Shown here: one piece after another, positions 1 to 7,846 of the stretch
How the letters are laid out: every line of letters begins with the position of its first letter
Position numbering within the stretch: position 1 is the first letter of the stretch
Source: an uncultured bacterium
GTDB lineage: Bacteria; Cyanobacteriota; Vampirovibrionia; Gastranaerophilales; Gastranaerophilaceae
Length of the DNA: 64,000 bases
Direction: 5' to 3'
Assembly: GCA_949288725.1 (NCBI GenBank)
Contig: CASELF010000063.1
Span: 1-64,000 of the forward strand
Program-made: the position numbers and the translations under genes
Notes under the pieces: model-generated
Database searches by the model: none
Told to the model about the DNA's origin: nothing
What the model saw: the letters and a program-made list of their open reading frames with translations, nothing else

Positions 1-284
1 ATACAGATATCGATACTGATACTGATATCGATGTTGATGATGATATTGATACAGATACAGATAATGATACCGATATTGATACAGACTTAGATTCTGACAC
101 GGATACAGATATTGATACTGATATCGATACTGATGATGATATTCCAGGCCATGAACCGGATTTTGGAGATACAGATACTGATACAGATATTGATACTGAT
201 ACAGATATCGATGTTGATGATGATATTGACACAGATACAGATAACGATACCGATATTGATACAGATTTAGATTCTGACACGGAT
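1..284 (+). repeat. Direct repeat, two ~104-bp copies 180 bp apart
   Basis: Bases 1-104 and 181-284 are nearly identical with an exact 180-bp (60-codon) offset. Both encode the same order of D-x dipeptides, including a DVDDDID core. The few differences seen are mostly third-position changes such as gat/gac and aat/aac. This suggests a recent in-frame duplication inside the acidic repeat region. Confidence 0.85.
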
Positions 285-728
285 TTAGATTTAGATACAG
301 ATACTGATGATGATATCGTTGACAGACCTCAAATCCCAGTTCCAGATGGCAGTATAATGTATATTCAGAGAAAAATTGATCTTGCTGACTTGTCTGCTAT
401 TGATAAACGTCAGTATATGAGATTTAACATCTCTGATACTACCCAACCTGTATTGTTAGAATCATCAAATACCGGTGTAAATCGTATTATCGATATTTCA
501 AGAGGTGGTATTGCTGTTGGTCAGGATAATACATTGCAAGTTGGTGATGTTGTACCTGTTCACATAACTTATGGAGATTTAGATATCGAAGCCGATGTAA
601 AAATCGTTGCAACTGCTGATAATAAAGCTGGTGGAGAATTCGTTAACCTAGATCAGGCAACAGCAAATAAACTTCTATATTTGAACTTGATGTTAGAAGA
701 TGCATCATATGCTGTAACATTAAAATAA
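1..728 (+). CDS. Asp-dipeptide-repeat protein with C-terminal PilZ domain (5' partial)
   Basis: The reading frame is open from the first full codon at base 3, so the gene starts left of the window; the ATG at 357 is only an internal Met. The first ~110 residues are nearly all D-x dipeptides (DT, DI, DV, DL, DN), broken once by a short IPGHEPDFG segment. A PilZ domain follows, with RxxxR (RQYMR, nt 408-422) and DISRGG (nt 492-509), the two motifs that bind cyclic di-GMP in PilZ proteins. The acidic part is probably a disordered or calcium-binding linker, which is inference. The tail (GGEF...LLYLNLMLE) closely resembles that of the second PilZ protein at 3715-4374. What precedes the repeat is unknown. 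Confidence 0.85.
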   Translation, partial: TDIDTDTDIDVDDDIDTDTDNDTDIDTDLDSDTDTDIDTDIDTDDDIPGHEPDFGDTDTDTDIDTDTDIDVDDDIDTDTDNDTDIDTDLDSDTDLDLDTDTDDDIVDRPQIPVPDGSIMYIQRKIDLADLSAIDKRQYMRFNISDTTQPVLLESSNTGVNRIIDISRGGIAVGQDNTLQVGDVVPVHITYGDLDIEADVKIVATADNKAGGEFVNLDQATANKLLYLNLMLEDASYAVTLK

Positions 729-753
729 ATAAATGAAACAATATAAATAAAAA

Positions 754-782
754 AAGACAGCCAATAAATGGCTGCCTTTTTT
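754..782. terminator. Bidirectional intrinsic terminator
   Basis: The stem cagcc/ggctg (758-762 with 770-774), extended past one mismatch, is flanked by an A-run on the left and a T-run on the right. It lies between the converging PilZ gene and fabI and can serve both. Confidence 0.8.
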
Positions 783-798
783 ATTTTGAAAAAATATA

Positions 799-1608
799 TT
801 ATAGTTCAATATTGTTTGACAAAATTTCCATTTCTTCTGCTGAAGCATAAGCTGAATGGCATCCGCAATCAACATATATAACTTCGCCTGTTGTACCTTT
901 TGAAAGGTCAGAAGCCAAATATAAACCTGCATTTCCGACTTCTTCCAATGCAACGTTTCTTTTTAATGGTGATCTAGCCACTGCGGCTTTCAACATTTTA
1001 GAAAAACCGTTTATACCCATTGAAGCAAGGGTTTTAACAGGACCTGCAGAAATACAATTTACACGAATTCCTTTTCTGCCTAAGTCTACTGCCAAAAATC
1101 TCATAGAAGATTCCAATGCTGCTTTTGCTACGCCCATTACATTGTAACTTGGTACTGATAAAATAGAACCAAGGTATGTTAGTGCAAATATTGAACCACC
1201 TTCATTCATAATTGGTTCTGCATGACGGCATATTGTTACTAATGAGTATGCACTTACTCCTAGTGCTGTATTCCAACCTTCTTGAGAAGTTTCAACAAAT
1301 CTTCCCATTAAGTCTTCTTTTTTTGCAAATGCTACAGCGTGAACTACAAAATCCAGTTTGCCATATACTTTTTCGCATTCGTCAAATACAGCTTTTACTT
1401 CGTCTTCTTTTGTAACGTCGCAACTCATAATAATTTTTGCGCCCATACTTTCTGCTATTGGACGAACTCTTTTTTCCATCGCTTCTCCGGCGTATGTAAA
1501 TGCAATTTCTGCACCAGCGTCATGAAGTTGTTTTGCTATACCATAAGCAATTCCGTGAGTGTTGGAAACACCAAAGATTAAACCTCTTTTGCCTTTCATT
1601 AAGTCCAT
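799..1608 (-). CDS. fabI: Enoyl-[acyl-carrier-protein] reductase (NADH)
   Basis: FabI catalyses the last step of each fatty-acid elongation cycle, reducing enoyl-ACP in the cytoplasm. The 269-aa protein has the usual family length and an SDR Rossmann fold. It shows the N-terminal GVSNTHGIAYGIA nucleotide-binding loop, HAVAFA after strand 4, and the FabI-type active site with Tyr in TYLGS and Y-x6-K in SYNVMGVAKA, rather than the Y-x3-K of ordinary SDRs. GGGAGAG lies upstream of the ATG. It is transcribed alone, divergent from the 637-aa orphan at 1799 and convergent with the PilZ gene. Confidence 0.95.
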   Translation of the reverse strand: MDLMKGKRGLIFGVSNTHGIAYGIAKQLHDAGAEIAFTYAGEAMEKRVRPIAESMGAKIIMSCDVTKEDEVKAVFDECEKVYGKLDFVVHAVAFAKKEDLMGRFVETSQEGWNTALGVSAYSLVTICRHAEPIMNEGGSIFALTYLGSILSVPSYNVMGVAKAALESSMRFLAVDLGRKGIRVNCISAGPVKTLASMGINGFSKMLKAAVARSPLKRNVALEEVGNAGLYLASDLSKGTTGEVIYVDCGCHSAYASAEEMEILSNNIEL

Positions 1609-1755
1609 ATTATACTCTCCCTAATTAAAATATAAATCTACCCCTCGATTTTATCAGAAATATATTTTCTAATCAAATTTTTTACTCTTTTTATTGTAAT
1701 TGTAACTAATTGTTAACAAAACCGCAAACCCTGAAATTCTGCAATTCTCAATGTT

Positions 1756-1769
1756 TTTATATATATAAG
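1756..1769 (+). promoter_or_regulatory. TATATATA upstream element of the 637-aa orphan
   Basis: TTTATATATATAAG ends 29 nt before the GTG at 1799. The same 14-mer occurs upstream of the GH73-like gene (9642-9629, minus strand). A TTAACA lies farther upstream at 1713-1718. It may be a -10-like region; this is inference from recurrence. Confidence 0.4.
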
Positions 1770-1798
1770 AGAGTTTTAAAATTTGGAGAGCTATAAAA

Positions 1799-3712
1799 GT
1801 GAGTATTAACGGAGTAAACTCAAATGTAGATATTCAAAAACTTTTGAAGACTATGAAGAATGGTCAAGCAAAGAAAGGCGGCTTGTCTTCAAAAGTTCCT
1901 GCTCATATGACTATGAACGGGTCTATATTTAGTGCAAACGCTAAAACTATAAGTTCTTCATCTTCTACAAATACAACTAACAGAACAAATAATGGTACTC
2001 CTCTAAATCAAACATCTACTACTGATAATGTTTTGAAAATGAATACAGAAAAATCTGTATCAAAAACATCAGGAACAAATTCAGCAACAAGAACTCTATC
2101 AGCTTCAAAAGCAAGTGAAACTTCAAAAACTGATGGAACCTCTCAAACCAAAGCATCTTCTCAGACAAGAGAATCTGCTGAATCTGAACAAAAACATATT
2201 GATATAAGTAATTATGATTTTGATAATTTAACAGGTTGTAGCGCAAGTGAATTGGAAGATTTAAAATCTCAATTAACAGAATTGAAAGATTCTGATGTTC
2301 CAAGATATTTGCAAAACAGTGCAAATAAAAAACTTGATAGAGTTAATTCTGAATTAAACAAAAGAGCAACAGGAACTTCTTCTGGTGCTTCAGAATCACA
2401 AGGGGCTAACGGTACAAATTCAACAAATAATAATCAAGATGTAAGTTTATCTTCAGGTTCTGAAGCACAATCATCTGCAGAAAGTAGTGAAACAGATTCA
2501 AAATCTGCAACAGCAAAATCAGAAGCTGGAACTACACAAATGAATCAATCTGCATCAGAAATGAAATCATTAGATAAAAAAATGAAAACTGATGATAAGA
2601 AATTTCAAAAGCAGATGAAAGCAGAAGAAAAGGCTATTCAAAAATCTCAAAAAGAGATGCAAAAAGAGGCTGTTAAATTAGAAAAATTATCAGCTGAAGT
2701 TGAAAAAATAAATTCTGAAACAGAACAACAAAATGCAATTTTAGCATCAGATAGTGCATCAGATGAAGATAAAGAAGTTGCACAGGGCAAAGTAACTACA
2801 AATACTACTAAATTGCAAGAAACTCAAACTGAGATTGGAACATCTCAAGTTGCAATGAAAAAAGTTCAAGTTGCAACAAATAAAAAGGTAAGAACTCTTA
2901 CAAGAACAGCAAAAACTTATCAAAAGACAGCTGTTGCAAATCAAAAAGCAGTTAATGTGCAACAAACTGAATCAAATAAAGTTTTAGAAATTGCCAATAA
3001 AGCAGATGAAATTGCCGGCTATACACAAATGGCAGGTCAAACAACTCAATATGTTGGAAAAGGTATGATTGCTGTTGGGCAGGCTCTTGCTTCAAATCCA
3101 TATACTGTTGCAGCAGGTCAAGCCTTAATTACTTCAGGTGGTACTGTTGAAAAAGTTGGTATCGGCGTTGAAACTGTTGGTAATTATGGTAAATGCGCAG
3201 CAAGTGTTACAAAAACTGCGGTTTATGCTGCTCAAGGTAATATTGCCGGTGCATTAACATCAGCCGGTGCTGCTGTTATGTCTGGTGCATCTGCAGTTAA
3301 GGGTACAAAAGAAATGACCAGTGGTTTTAAGGGTGTAAATCAAGAAGTTGCTAATGCCTCTCAAAAAGCAGAAAATAGTTTGAATGCAAAAATTGAAGCA
3401 GGTAAATATACCGGTGCAAAGGCAGATAAAGCAACTGAAGCAGCAGGTAAGTTGCAAGACACAACTGCTAAATATAGTGAAAAAGCAGGATCTACTCTAG
3501 CAGAAACTCAAGCTGCTGTTGATGGTGCCGGAGCTGCAGGCGGCAAATCTTTTGCTGTAAATTCTAAAAATATAATGCAATTTGGCGGATTCTTACAATC
3601 TGCAGGTTCTCAACTTGCTGCTATGAATAAGCAAAATCAAACAACTCCAACTTCAGTTGCAACTTCTTATTCTTATCGCAGACCTGGTGCTGTTGTTAGA
3701 GCAAGAGTATAG
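1799..3712 (+). CDS. Ser/Thr/Gln-rich orphan with coiled coil and Ala/Gly hydrophobic region
   Basis: I do not recognise this 637-aa protein. The start is GTG at 1799 with GGAGAG 8 nt upstream. There is no signal peptide. Residues 30-250 are low-complexity and rich in Ser, Thr, Asn and Gln. Residues ~250-390 are a Lys/Glu/Gln-rich coiled coil. Residues ~405-507 are small, hydrophobic and Gly/Ala-rich (GKGMIAVGQALASNPYTVAAG), and the tail is Ala-rich, ending in YRRPGAVVRARV. Coiled coil followed by a hydrophobic stretch recalls secreted pore or translocator proteins, but that is only an analogy. It could also be a structural or surface protein. Its stop is 2 bp from the stop of the convergent gene at 3715. 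Confidence 0.8.
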   Translation: MSINGVNSNVDIQKLLKTMKNGQAKKGGLSSKVPAHMTMNGSIFSANAKTISSSSSTNTTNRTNNGTPLNQTSTTDNVLKMNTEKSVSKTSGTNSATRTLSASKASETSKTDGTSQTKASSQTRESAESEQKHIDISNYDFDNLTGCSASELEDLKSQLTELKDSDVPRYLQNSANKKLDRVNSELNKRATGTSSGASESQGANGTNSTNNNQDVSLSSGSEAQSSAESSETDSKSATAKSEAGTTQMNQSASEMKSLDKKMKTDDKKFQKQMKAEEKAIQKSQKEMQKEAVKLEKLSAEVEKINSETEQQNAILASDSASDEDKEVAQGKVTTNTTKLQETQTEIGTSQVAMKKVQVATNKKVRTLTRTAKTYQKTAVANQKAVNVQQTESNKVLEIANKADEIAGYTQMAGQTTQYVGKGMIAVGQALASNPYTVAAGQALITSGGTVEKVGIGVETVGNYGKCAASVTKTAVYAAQGNIAGALTSAGAAVMSGASAVKGTKEMTSGFKGVNQEVANASQKAENSLNAKIEAGKYTGAKADKATEAAGKLQDTTAKYSEKAGSTLAETQAAVDGAGAAGGKSFAVNSKNIMQFGGFLQSAGSQLAAMNKQNQTTPTSVATSYSYRRPGAVVRARV

Positions 3713-3714
3713 TT

Positions 3715-4374
3715 TTATAGTTTGATTGGTGCAAGTTTTGTTTTAAGTATTCCGCTGTCAGATTCAAGTATTGAACTTAAGTATAAAAGTTGATTACTTG
3801 TGTCTTCATCATTTGAAATAAACTTTCCTCCAACTCTTCCATTGTTGTTGGAGGTAATTTTTAATGTAGTTTTGATATTGTTATTTCCGTATTTTATATG
3901 GATTGGAATTTCGTCATTAACTTTTAATACTTTACTGTATATGCTTACGCCTCCTCTGGAGATGTCAATGGGGGTATAAGTCAGTGCTTTTATTCCTTTG
4001 GAAATTGTTTGTTGAGTTGGTAGTAATGTTATTGTGATTGGTTTAGGACAGTTAGAAGGTTTAAATCTAAGTGATTCTCTACGATCCTCTTTTAATAAAT
4101 TAACTGTTATTTCATTATGTTGCTTGGCAAAATTTTCTTGTTCTCTTTTTTGTTTTTGAACTTGCGCCATCAGTTGTTTGTTTTTTTGCAGGTGTTGTTT
4201 GTATATGTTTAAATTTTTTGTAGCAGCGGCTTTTGAGTAAACTTCACGTGGCATTTTGGGTATTTCGTATGTTACTCTGAAGTAGGGTTGATTTTTAGGT
4301 TGAGTTTGCGCATTACAAATTGTCCCAAAGATAGACGTTATTATTAATGCTATCAGTATATTTTTAAATTTCAT
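3715..4374 (-). CDS. PilZ-domain protein with N-terminal signal peptide
   Basis: The 219-aa protein begins with a Sec-type signal (MKFKNILIALIITSIFG, likely cut near CNA-Q at residue 22). A Lys/Gln-rich helical segment (~55-90) and a C-terminal PilZ domain follow. RxxxR (RESLR, 99-103) and DISRGG (137-142) are intact, so cyclic di-GMP binding looks possible. The puzzle is location: cyclic di-GMP is made in the cytoplasm, while this signal predicts export. The hydrophobic segment might instead be an uncleaved anchor, although the PilZ domain would still lie outside if the protein is in the usual N-in orientation. The last ~30 residues match the PilZ protein at 1-728. GGGGAAG lies upstream of the ATG. 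Confidence 0.85.
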   Translation of the reverse strand: MKFKNILIALIITSIFGTICNAQTQPKNQPYFRVTYEIPKMPREVYSKAAATKNLNIYKQHLQKNKQLMAQVQKQKREQENFAKQHNEITVNLLKEDRRESLRFKPSNCPKPITITLLPTQQTISKGIKALTYTPIDISRGGVSIYSKVLKVNDEIPIHIKYGNNNIKTTLKITSNNNGRVGGKFISNDEDTSNQLLYLSSILESDSGILKTKLAPIKL

Positions 4375-4547
4375 GCGTTTTTATTTCTTCCCCTTTTATA
4401 TACAAAAACAAACAAAATTTTTGTTAAACTCATTGTTAAGTATTTGTTACTTGGCTATTTTATTTTTTCTTGAATTTGAGGTGATTGCAGTAAATTTATG
4501 TTTTTTGTAAAATGTTCATGCGGTACTTTTAGAAAAGGAGAGAACTC

Positions 4548-5750
4548 ATGAAAAAATCAATTAAAGACCTTGGTGATGTCAAGGGTAAAAGAGCGTTAGT
4601 CAGAGTCGATATCAACGTTCCTCTTGATGAAAACAAAAATGTAACAGATGATACCAGAATTCAAGCAATTTTACCTACTGTAAAATTCTTAAAAGATAAA
4701 GGTGCAAAAATTATTTTGATGGCTCACTTAGGCAGACCAAAAGGTGAATGGAATATGGATTTTTCACTTGCTCCTGTTGCTAAATACTTATCTAAAGTGT
4801 TGGGAGAAGATGTTAAATTCGTTTCAACTCCTGTAGGTCAAGGTGCAGAAAAAGAATTAGCAGATTTAAAGGATGGTCAAGTTGCTTTGTTGGAAAATAT
4901 CAGATTTTATAAAGCAGAAGAAGCAAAAGATGATGATATGACCTTTGCAAATGAACTTGCTAAATTAGGCGATTTCTATGTTAACGATGCATTTGGTGCT
5001 GCTCACAGAAATCATACATCAACTGCTAAACTTGCAAAAGTTTTAAAACCTGCAGTTTCAGGCTTATTGATGGAAAAAGAATTAAGATGCTTATCTCAAG
5101 CTCTTGATAATCCAACAAGACCATTTACTGCTGTTGTTGGTGGTGCTAAAGTTTCTTCTAAAATTGGTGTATTAGAAAACTTAATCGATAAAGTTGATAA
5201 CTTAATTATCGGTGGTGGTATGGCTTATACATTTGTAAAAGCAAATGGCGGGAAAATAGGTAACTCTATTTGTGAAGATGATCAATTAGATGTTGCAAAA
5301 GCCATTGAAAAGAAAGCCGCTGATAAAGGTGTTAAACTTGTTATGGCAACAGATGTTTTAGTTACTGATGATTTTTCAGGTAATGGAACTAACAAATTCG
5401 TTAAAATTGATGAAATTCCTGACGGATTTGAAGGTGTTGATGCAGGCGAAGAATCAAGAAAAGCATTTGCTGAAGTTTTGAAAAATTCTAAGACAATTTT
5501 GATGAATGGTCCTGTAGGTGCATTCGAAAATCCAAAATTTGCTGAAGGTACAAAGGCTGTTCTTGAAGCAATTGTTGAAGCAACTAAGGCTGGTGCAACT
5601 TCTGTTATTGGTGGTGGTGATTCTGTTTCTGCTGCTAAGAAATTCTTTAAAGCAGAAGATTTCACTCATGTTTCAACCGGTGGCGGTGCTTCTCTAGAAT
5701 TTATCGAAGGTAAAGTTTTACCTGGTGTTGCTGCTCTTGATGAAGCATAA
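4548..5750 (+). CDS. pgk: Phosphoglycerate kinase
   Basis: This glycolytic enzyme transfers phosphate from 1,3-bisphosphoglycerate to ADP. The 400-aa length is typical. Diagnostic segments in order are RVDINVPLD, HLGRPKG, NDAFGAAHRNHTS, GGAKVSSKI, GGGMAYTF, GPVGAFE, the nucleotide-binding GGGDSVSA and the C-terminal HVSTGGGASLEF. AAAGGAGAG precedes the ATG. It is monocistronic, ending at a strong terminator, and is not next to gap or tpi, the usual neighbours in many bacteria. Confidence 0.97.
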   Translation: MKKSIKDLGDVKGKRALVRVDINVPLDENKNVTDDTRIQAILPTVKFLKDKGAKIILMAHLGRPKGEWNMDFSLAPVAKYLSKVLGEDVKFVSTPVGQGAEKELADLKDGQVALLENIRFYKAEEAKDDDMTFANELAKLGDFYVNDAFGAAHRNHTSTAKLAKVLKPAVSGLLMEKELRCLSQALDNPTRPFTAVVGGAKVSSKIGVLENLIDKVDNLIIGGGMAYTFVKANGGKIGNSICEDDQLDVAKAIEKKAADKGVKLVMATDVLVTDDFSGNGTNKFVKIDEIPDGFEGVDAGEESRKAFAEVLKNSKTILMNGPVGAFENPKFAEGTKAVLEAIVEATKAGATSVIGGGDSVSAAKKFFKAEDFTHVSTGGGASLEFIEGKVLPGVAALDEA

Positions 5751-5772
5751 TCGATAATATTTTTATAACTGG

Positions 5773-5807
5773 AAAAGGGTAAATTATTTTATGATTTACC
5801 CTTTTTT
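5773..5807 (+). terminator. Intrinsic terminator after pgk
   Basis: The stem GGGTAAAT/ATTTACCC (5777-5784 with 5794-5801) is extended by AAAA/TTTT pairs and ends in a T-run. Confidence 0.85.
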
Positions 5808-5858
5808 ATAGCAAAATTAATTATGTTCATGTCTTTTATGTTGTGAAAGAAGGTTAGT

Positions 5859-6428
5859 ATGGATATAAATTTTACAGGATTATCAAATATTTATGGGCTT
5901 AAGGTTGCTGTGGCCCCGTCAAAAATTACAGGTACCCCTTTTAAAATGAATGAAAAAGTATATATGACATTAAGACTTAAAGATGATGCTTGGGGAAAAG
6001 ATTTGTCTGAATTTAGGTCTGCTATTGCGACAACTGATGCGGCTAGAAAAAATCATCCCGTGTACCCTGATTTTTTGAATATTGCTATTTCAAAATTATC
6101 AACATATACGAATAACGGACTTTCTGATTCTGATTATAAGATATTTATTAATTCTAATGAGCCGATGAATGTTAATCGACAAAATATGAAATTTTTTACT
6201 TATTTAGCCAAACTTTTAAATAAAATCAATAAACATCCGCAAGATAAATTTGTTGTTAATGAAGATTTTAAAAATAGCAATGAGTTGGCCTCTTGTCTGT
6301 TATTAGATGCTCCAGCAGATGTTAGCAGGTATAAAGATTCTTTGTTTACCCCTAATAATGTGAAATTGAGGTCAAGGGAATTGTTAGATAATTTGCAAGC
6401 TTGTATGGAGAAATATTTAGGCGATTAA
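5859..6428 (+). CDS. Orphan protein with N-terminal NFTG motif
   Basis: This 189-aa protein is not recognised. It starts MDINFTGLSNIYG, without a signal peptide or membrane segment. It appears soluble and alpha/beta mixed, with several Asn/Lys-rich helices. It stands alone between two terminators. The short [NSTL]-F-x-[GSQ] motif close to the N terminus recurs in other orphans of this window (40044, 33833, 8862, 51008 and, further in, 16426). AGAAGG upstream of the ATG is a fair ribosome-binding site. Confidence 0.8.
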   Translation: MDINFTGLSNIYGLKVAVAPSKITGTPFKMNEKVYMTLRLKDDAWGKDLSEFRSAIATTDAARKNHPVYPDFLNIAISKLSTYTNNGLSDSDYKIFINSNEPMNVNRQNMKFFTYLAKLLNKINKHPQDKFVVNEDFKNSNELASCLLLDAPADVSRYKDSLFTPNNVKLRSRELLDNLQACMEKYLGD

Positions 6429-6433
6429 ATAAA

Positions 6434-6466
6434 AAAAATACCGAAGTTATTACTTCGGTATTTTTT
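6434..6466. terminator. Bidirectional intrinsic terminator
   Basis: The stem ATACCGAAGT/ACTTCGGTAT with a 4-nt loop lies between an A-run and a T-run, separating the NFTG orphan from the converging min operon. Confidence 0.9.
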
Positions 6467-6485
6467 CTATTGGATTTAATTTAAT

Positions 6486-7019
6486 TTATCCGTTGTTTTC
6501 TTGGTTTTCATTATGTTGCTCAGGTTGTTCTGAATTTTCTTCTTGTTGTGACTCGCTTTCTTCTGTGATTTCTATATCTTCTTCAGATTCATTATTTGTA
6601 TTTTCATCTGAATTTCCATCATCACTTTCGTTATCGTTGTCATCATCATCATCATCTTCTTCATTTTCAGAGTCTTCTGAGGTTTCTTTATTTTTGTCTG
6701 CTGCTAATGCTTTTTCGATTTCTTCTTCATCTTTTGCTCTAATAACAGGGATTGATAACATTAATGCCATTTGACCATCTTCTTGGTCCAAATTTAATTC
6801 AAGAGCATCTTTATCCATTTCAACATATTTTGAAAGAAGTTCAATTAATTCTGTTCTCATACGTTGTAATAATTCCGGAGTAAGATTTGTTCTATCCTGC
6901 ATTAGTACAACTCTTAATCTGTTGCAAGCAACATCTTTTGCATTTTCCTCTTTTGTTTCTGTTTGTTTGAAAAGGTTCAAAACTCTATTACAAAGTTCTT
7001 TTAATATGTTTTCGCTCAT
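6486..7019 (-). CDS. minE: MinE, topological specificity factor with a long acidic tail
   Basis: MinE drives MinD off the membrane and confines the MinCD division inhibitor to the poles. Residues 1-93 are normal MinE: an N-terminal amphipathic membrane helix, the MinD-contact segment NRLRVVLMQDR (33-43), then LTPELLQRMRTELIELLSKYV and the dimer strands ending in MLSIPV. Residues ~95-177 are an added Glu/Asp/Asn/Gln tail with a run of six Asp. MinE is usually ~90 aa, so this is about twice the family length. It begins 1 nt after the minD stop, so translation is probably coupled. Confidence 0.95.
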   Translation of the reverse strand: MSENILKELCNRVLNLFKQTETKEENAKDVACNRLRVVLMQDRTNLTPELLQRMRTELIELLSKYVEMDKDALELNLDQEDGQMALMLSIPVIRAKDEEEIEKALAADKNKETSEDSENEEDDDDDDNDNESDDGNSDENTNNESEEDIEITEESESQQEENSEQPEQHNENQENNG

Positions 7020-7020
7020 C

Positions 7021-7836
7021 TTACTTCTCCTTACCTATCAGATTGGAGAAGAATTTTTTAACCTTTGCAATTACACTGGTTTCTTCTTCCAGATTTAAAA
7101 ATGGTACATCTTCACCCATTATGCGGCGTGCAACATTGTTGTATGCAATACCCGCTAATGATTTTTCATCATTAACAATCGGTTCACCTTTGTTTGTTGA
7201 TGTGATAATTCCTGTATCTTCAGGGATTATACCGATTAAATCCGTTGATAAAATTTCAACAACATCATCAACACTCATCATATCATTTGTTTTTATAAGA
7301 TTTGGTCTTACTCTGTTTATTAACAATTTATATGATTTAATTTCTTCTTTTGCTTCAAGTAATCCGATAATTCTATCGGCATCTCTTACGGCTGACATTT
7401 CAGGAGTAGTAACAACGATTGCTTCTGAAGCACCTGCTATCGCATTTTGAAATCCTTGTTCTATACCTGCAGGACAATCTACTAATATAAAATCAAAATC
7501 TTTCTTTAACTTTTCGCAGATGTCTTTTAATTGTTCTTCCGTGATTGCAGATTTATCTCTGGTCTGCGCTGCTGCAAGTAAGCATAAGTTAGGATTTTTC
7601 TTATCTTTTACCAGTGCTTGTTTAAGTTTGCAACGCTTTTCAACAACATCAACTATTGTATAGACAATTCTGTTTTCTAAGCCTAAAAGCAGGTCCAAAT
7701 TTCTTAACCCAAGGTCTGTATCAATCATAACAACCTTGTTTCCCGCTCTGGCAAGAGCTGTTCCGATATTGGCGTTTGTAGTCGTTTTCCCAACTCCGCC
7801 TTTTCCGGATGTTATTACTATTACTCTTCCAGTCAT
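7021..7836 (-). CDS. minD: MinD, septum-site-determining ATPase
   Basis: MinD is a membrane-cycling ParA-family ATPase that recruits MinC and is released by MinE. The 271-aa protein shows the deviant Walker A motif SGKGGVGKTTT (10-20), the switch segments MIDTDLGLRNLD and VDCPAGIE, and the C-terminal amphipathic membrane-targeting helix (SVIAKVKKFFSNLIGK). The start follows a GGAG-type ribosome-binding site 10 nt after minC. The order minC-minD-minE indicates one operon. Confidence 0.97.
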   Translation of the reverse strand: MTGRVIVITSGKGGVGKTTTNANIGTALARAGNKVVMIDTDLGLRNLDLLLGLENRIVYTIVDVVEKRCKLKQALVKDKKNPNLCLLAAAQTRDKSAITEEQLKDICEKLKKDFDFILVDCPAGIEQGFQNAIAGASEAIVVTTPEMSAVRDADRIIGLLEAKEEIKSYKLLINRVRPNLIKTNDMMSVDDVVEILSTDLIGIIPEDTGIITSTNKGEPIVNDEKSLAGIAYNNVARRIMGEDVPFLNLEEETSVIAKVKKFFSNLIGKEK

Positions 7837-7846
7837 TTATATCTCC

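Noticed and set aside
76-300. CRISPR array in the repeat at the left edge
   Set aside because: The repeat is an in-frame coding dipeptide array with no spacers of regular length and no cas genes.
720-1581. Open frames opposite or inside fabI (for example 720-953 minus and 1339-1581 plus)
   Set aside because: They lie wholly in other frames of the well-supported fabI gene or its terminator, have low-complexity products and no ribosome-binding site.
6493-6774. Ser-rich plus-strand frame opposite minE
   Set aside because: It is the antisense of the Glu/Asp tail codons of MinE; the Ser-rich product is what the complement of acidic codons gives.
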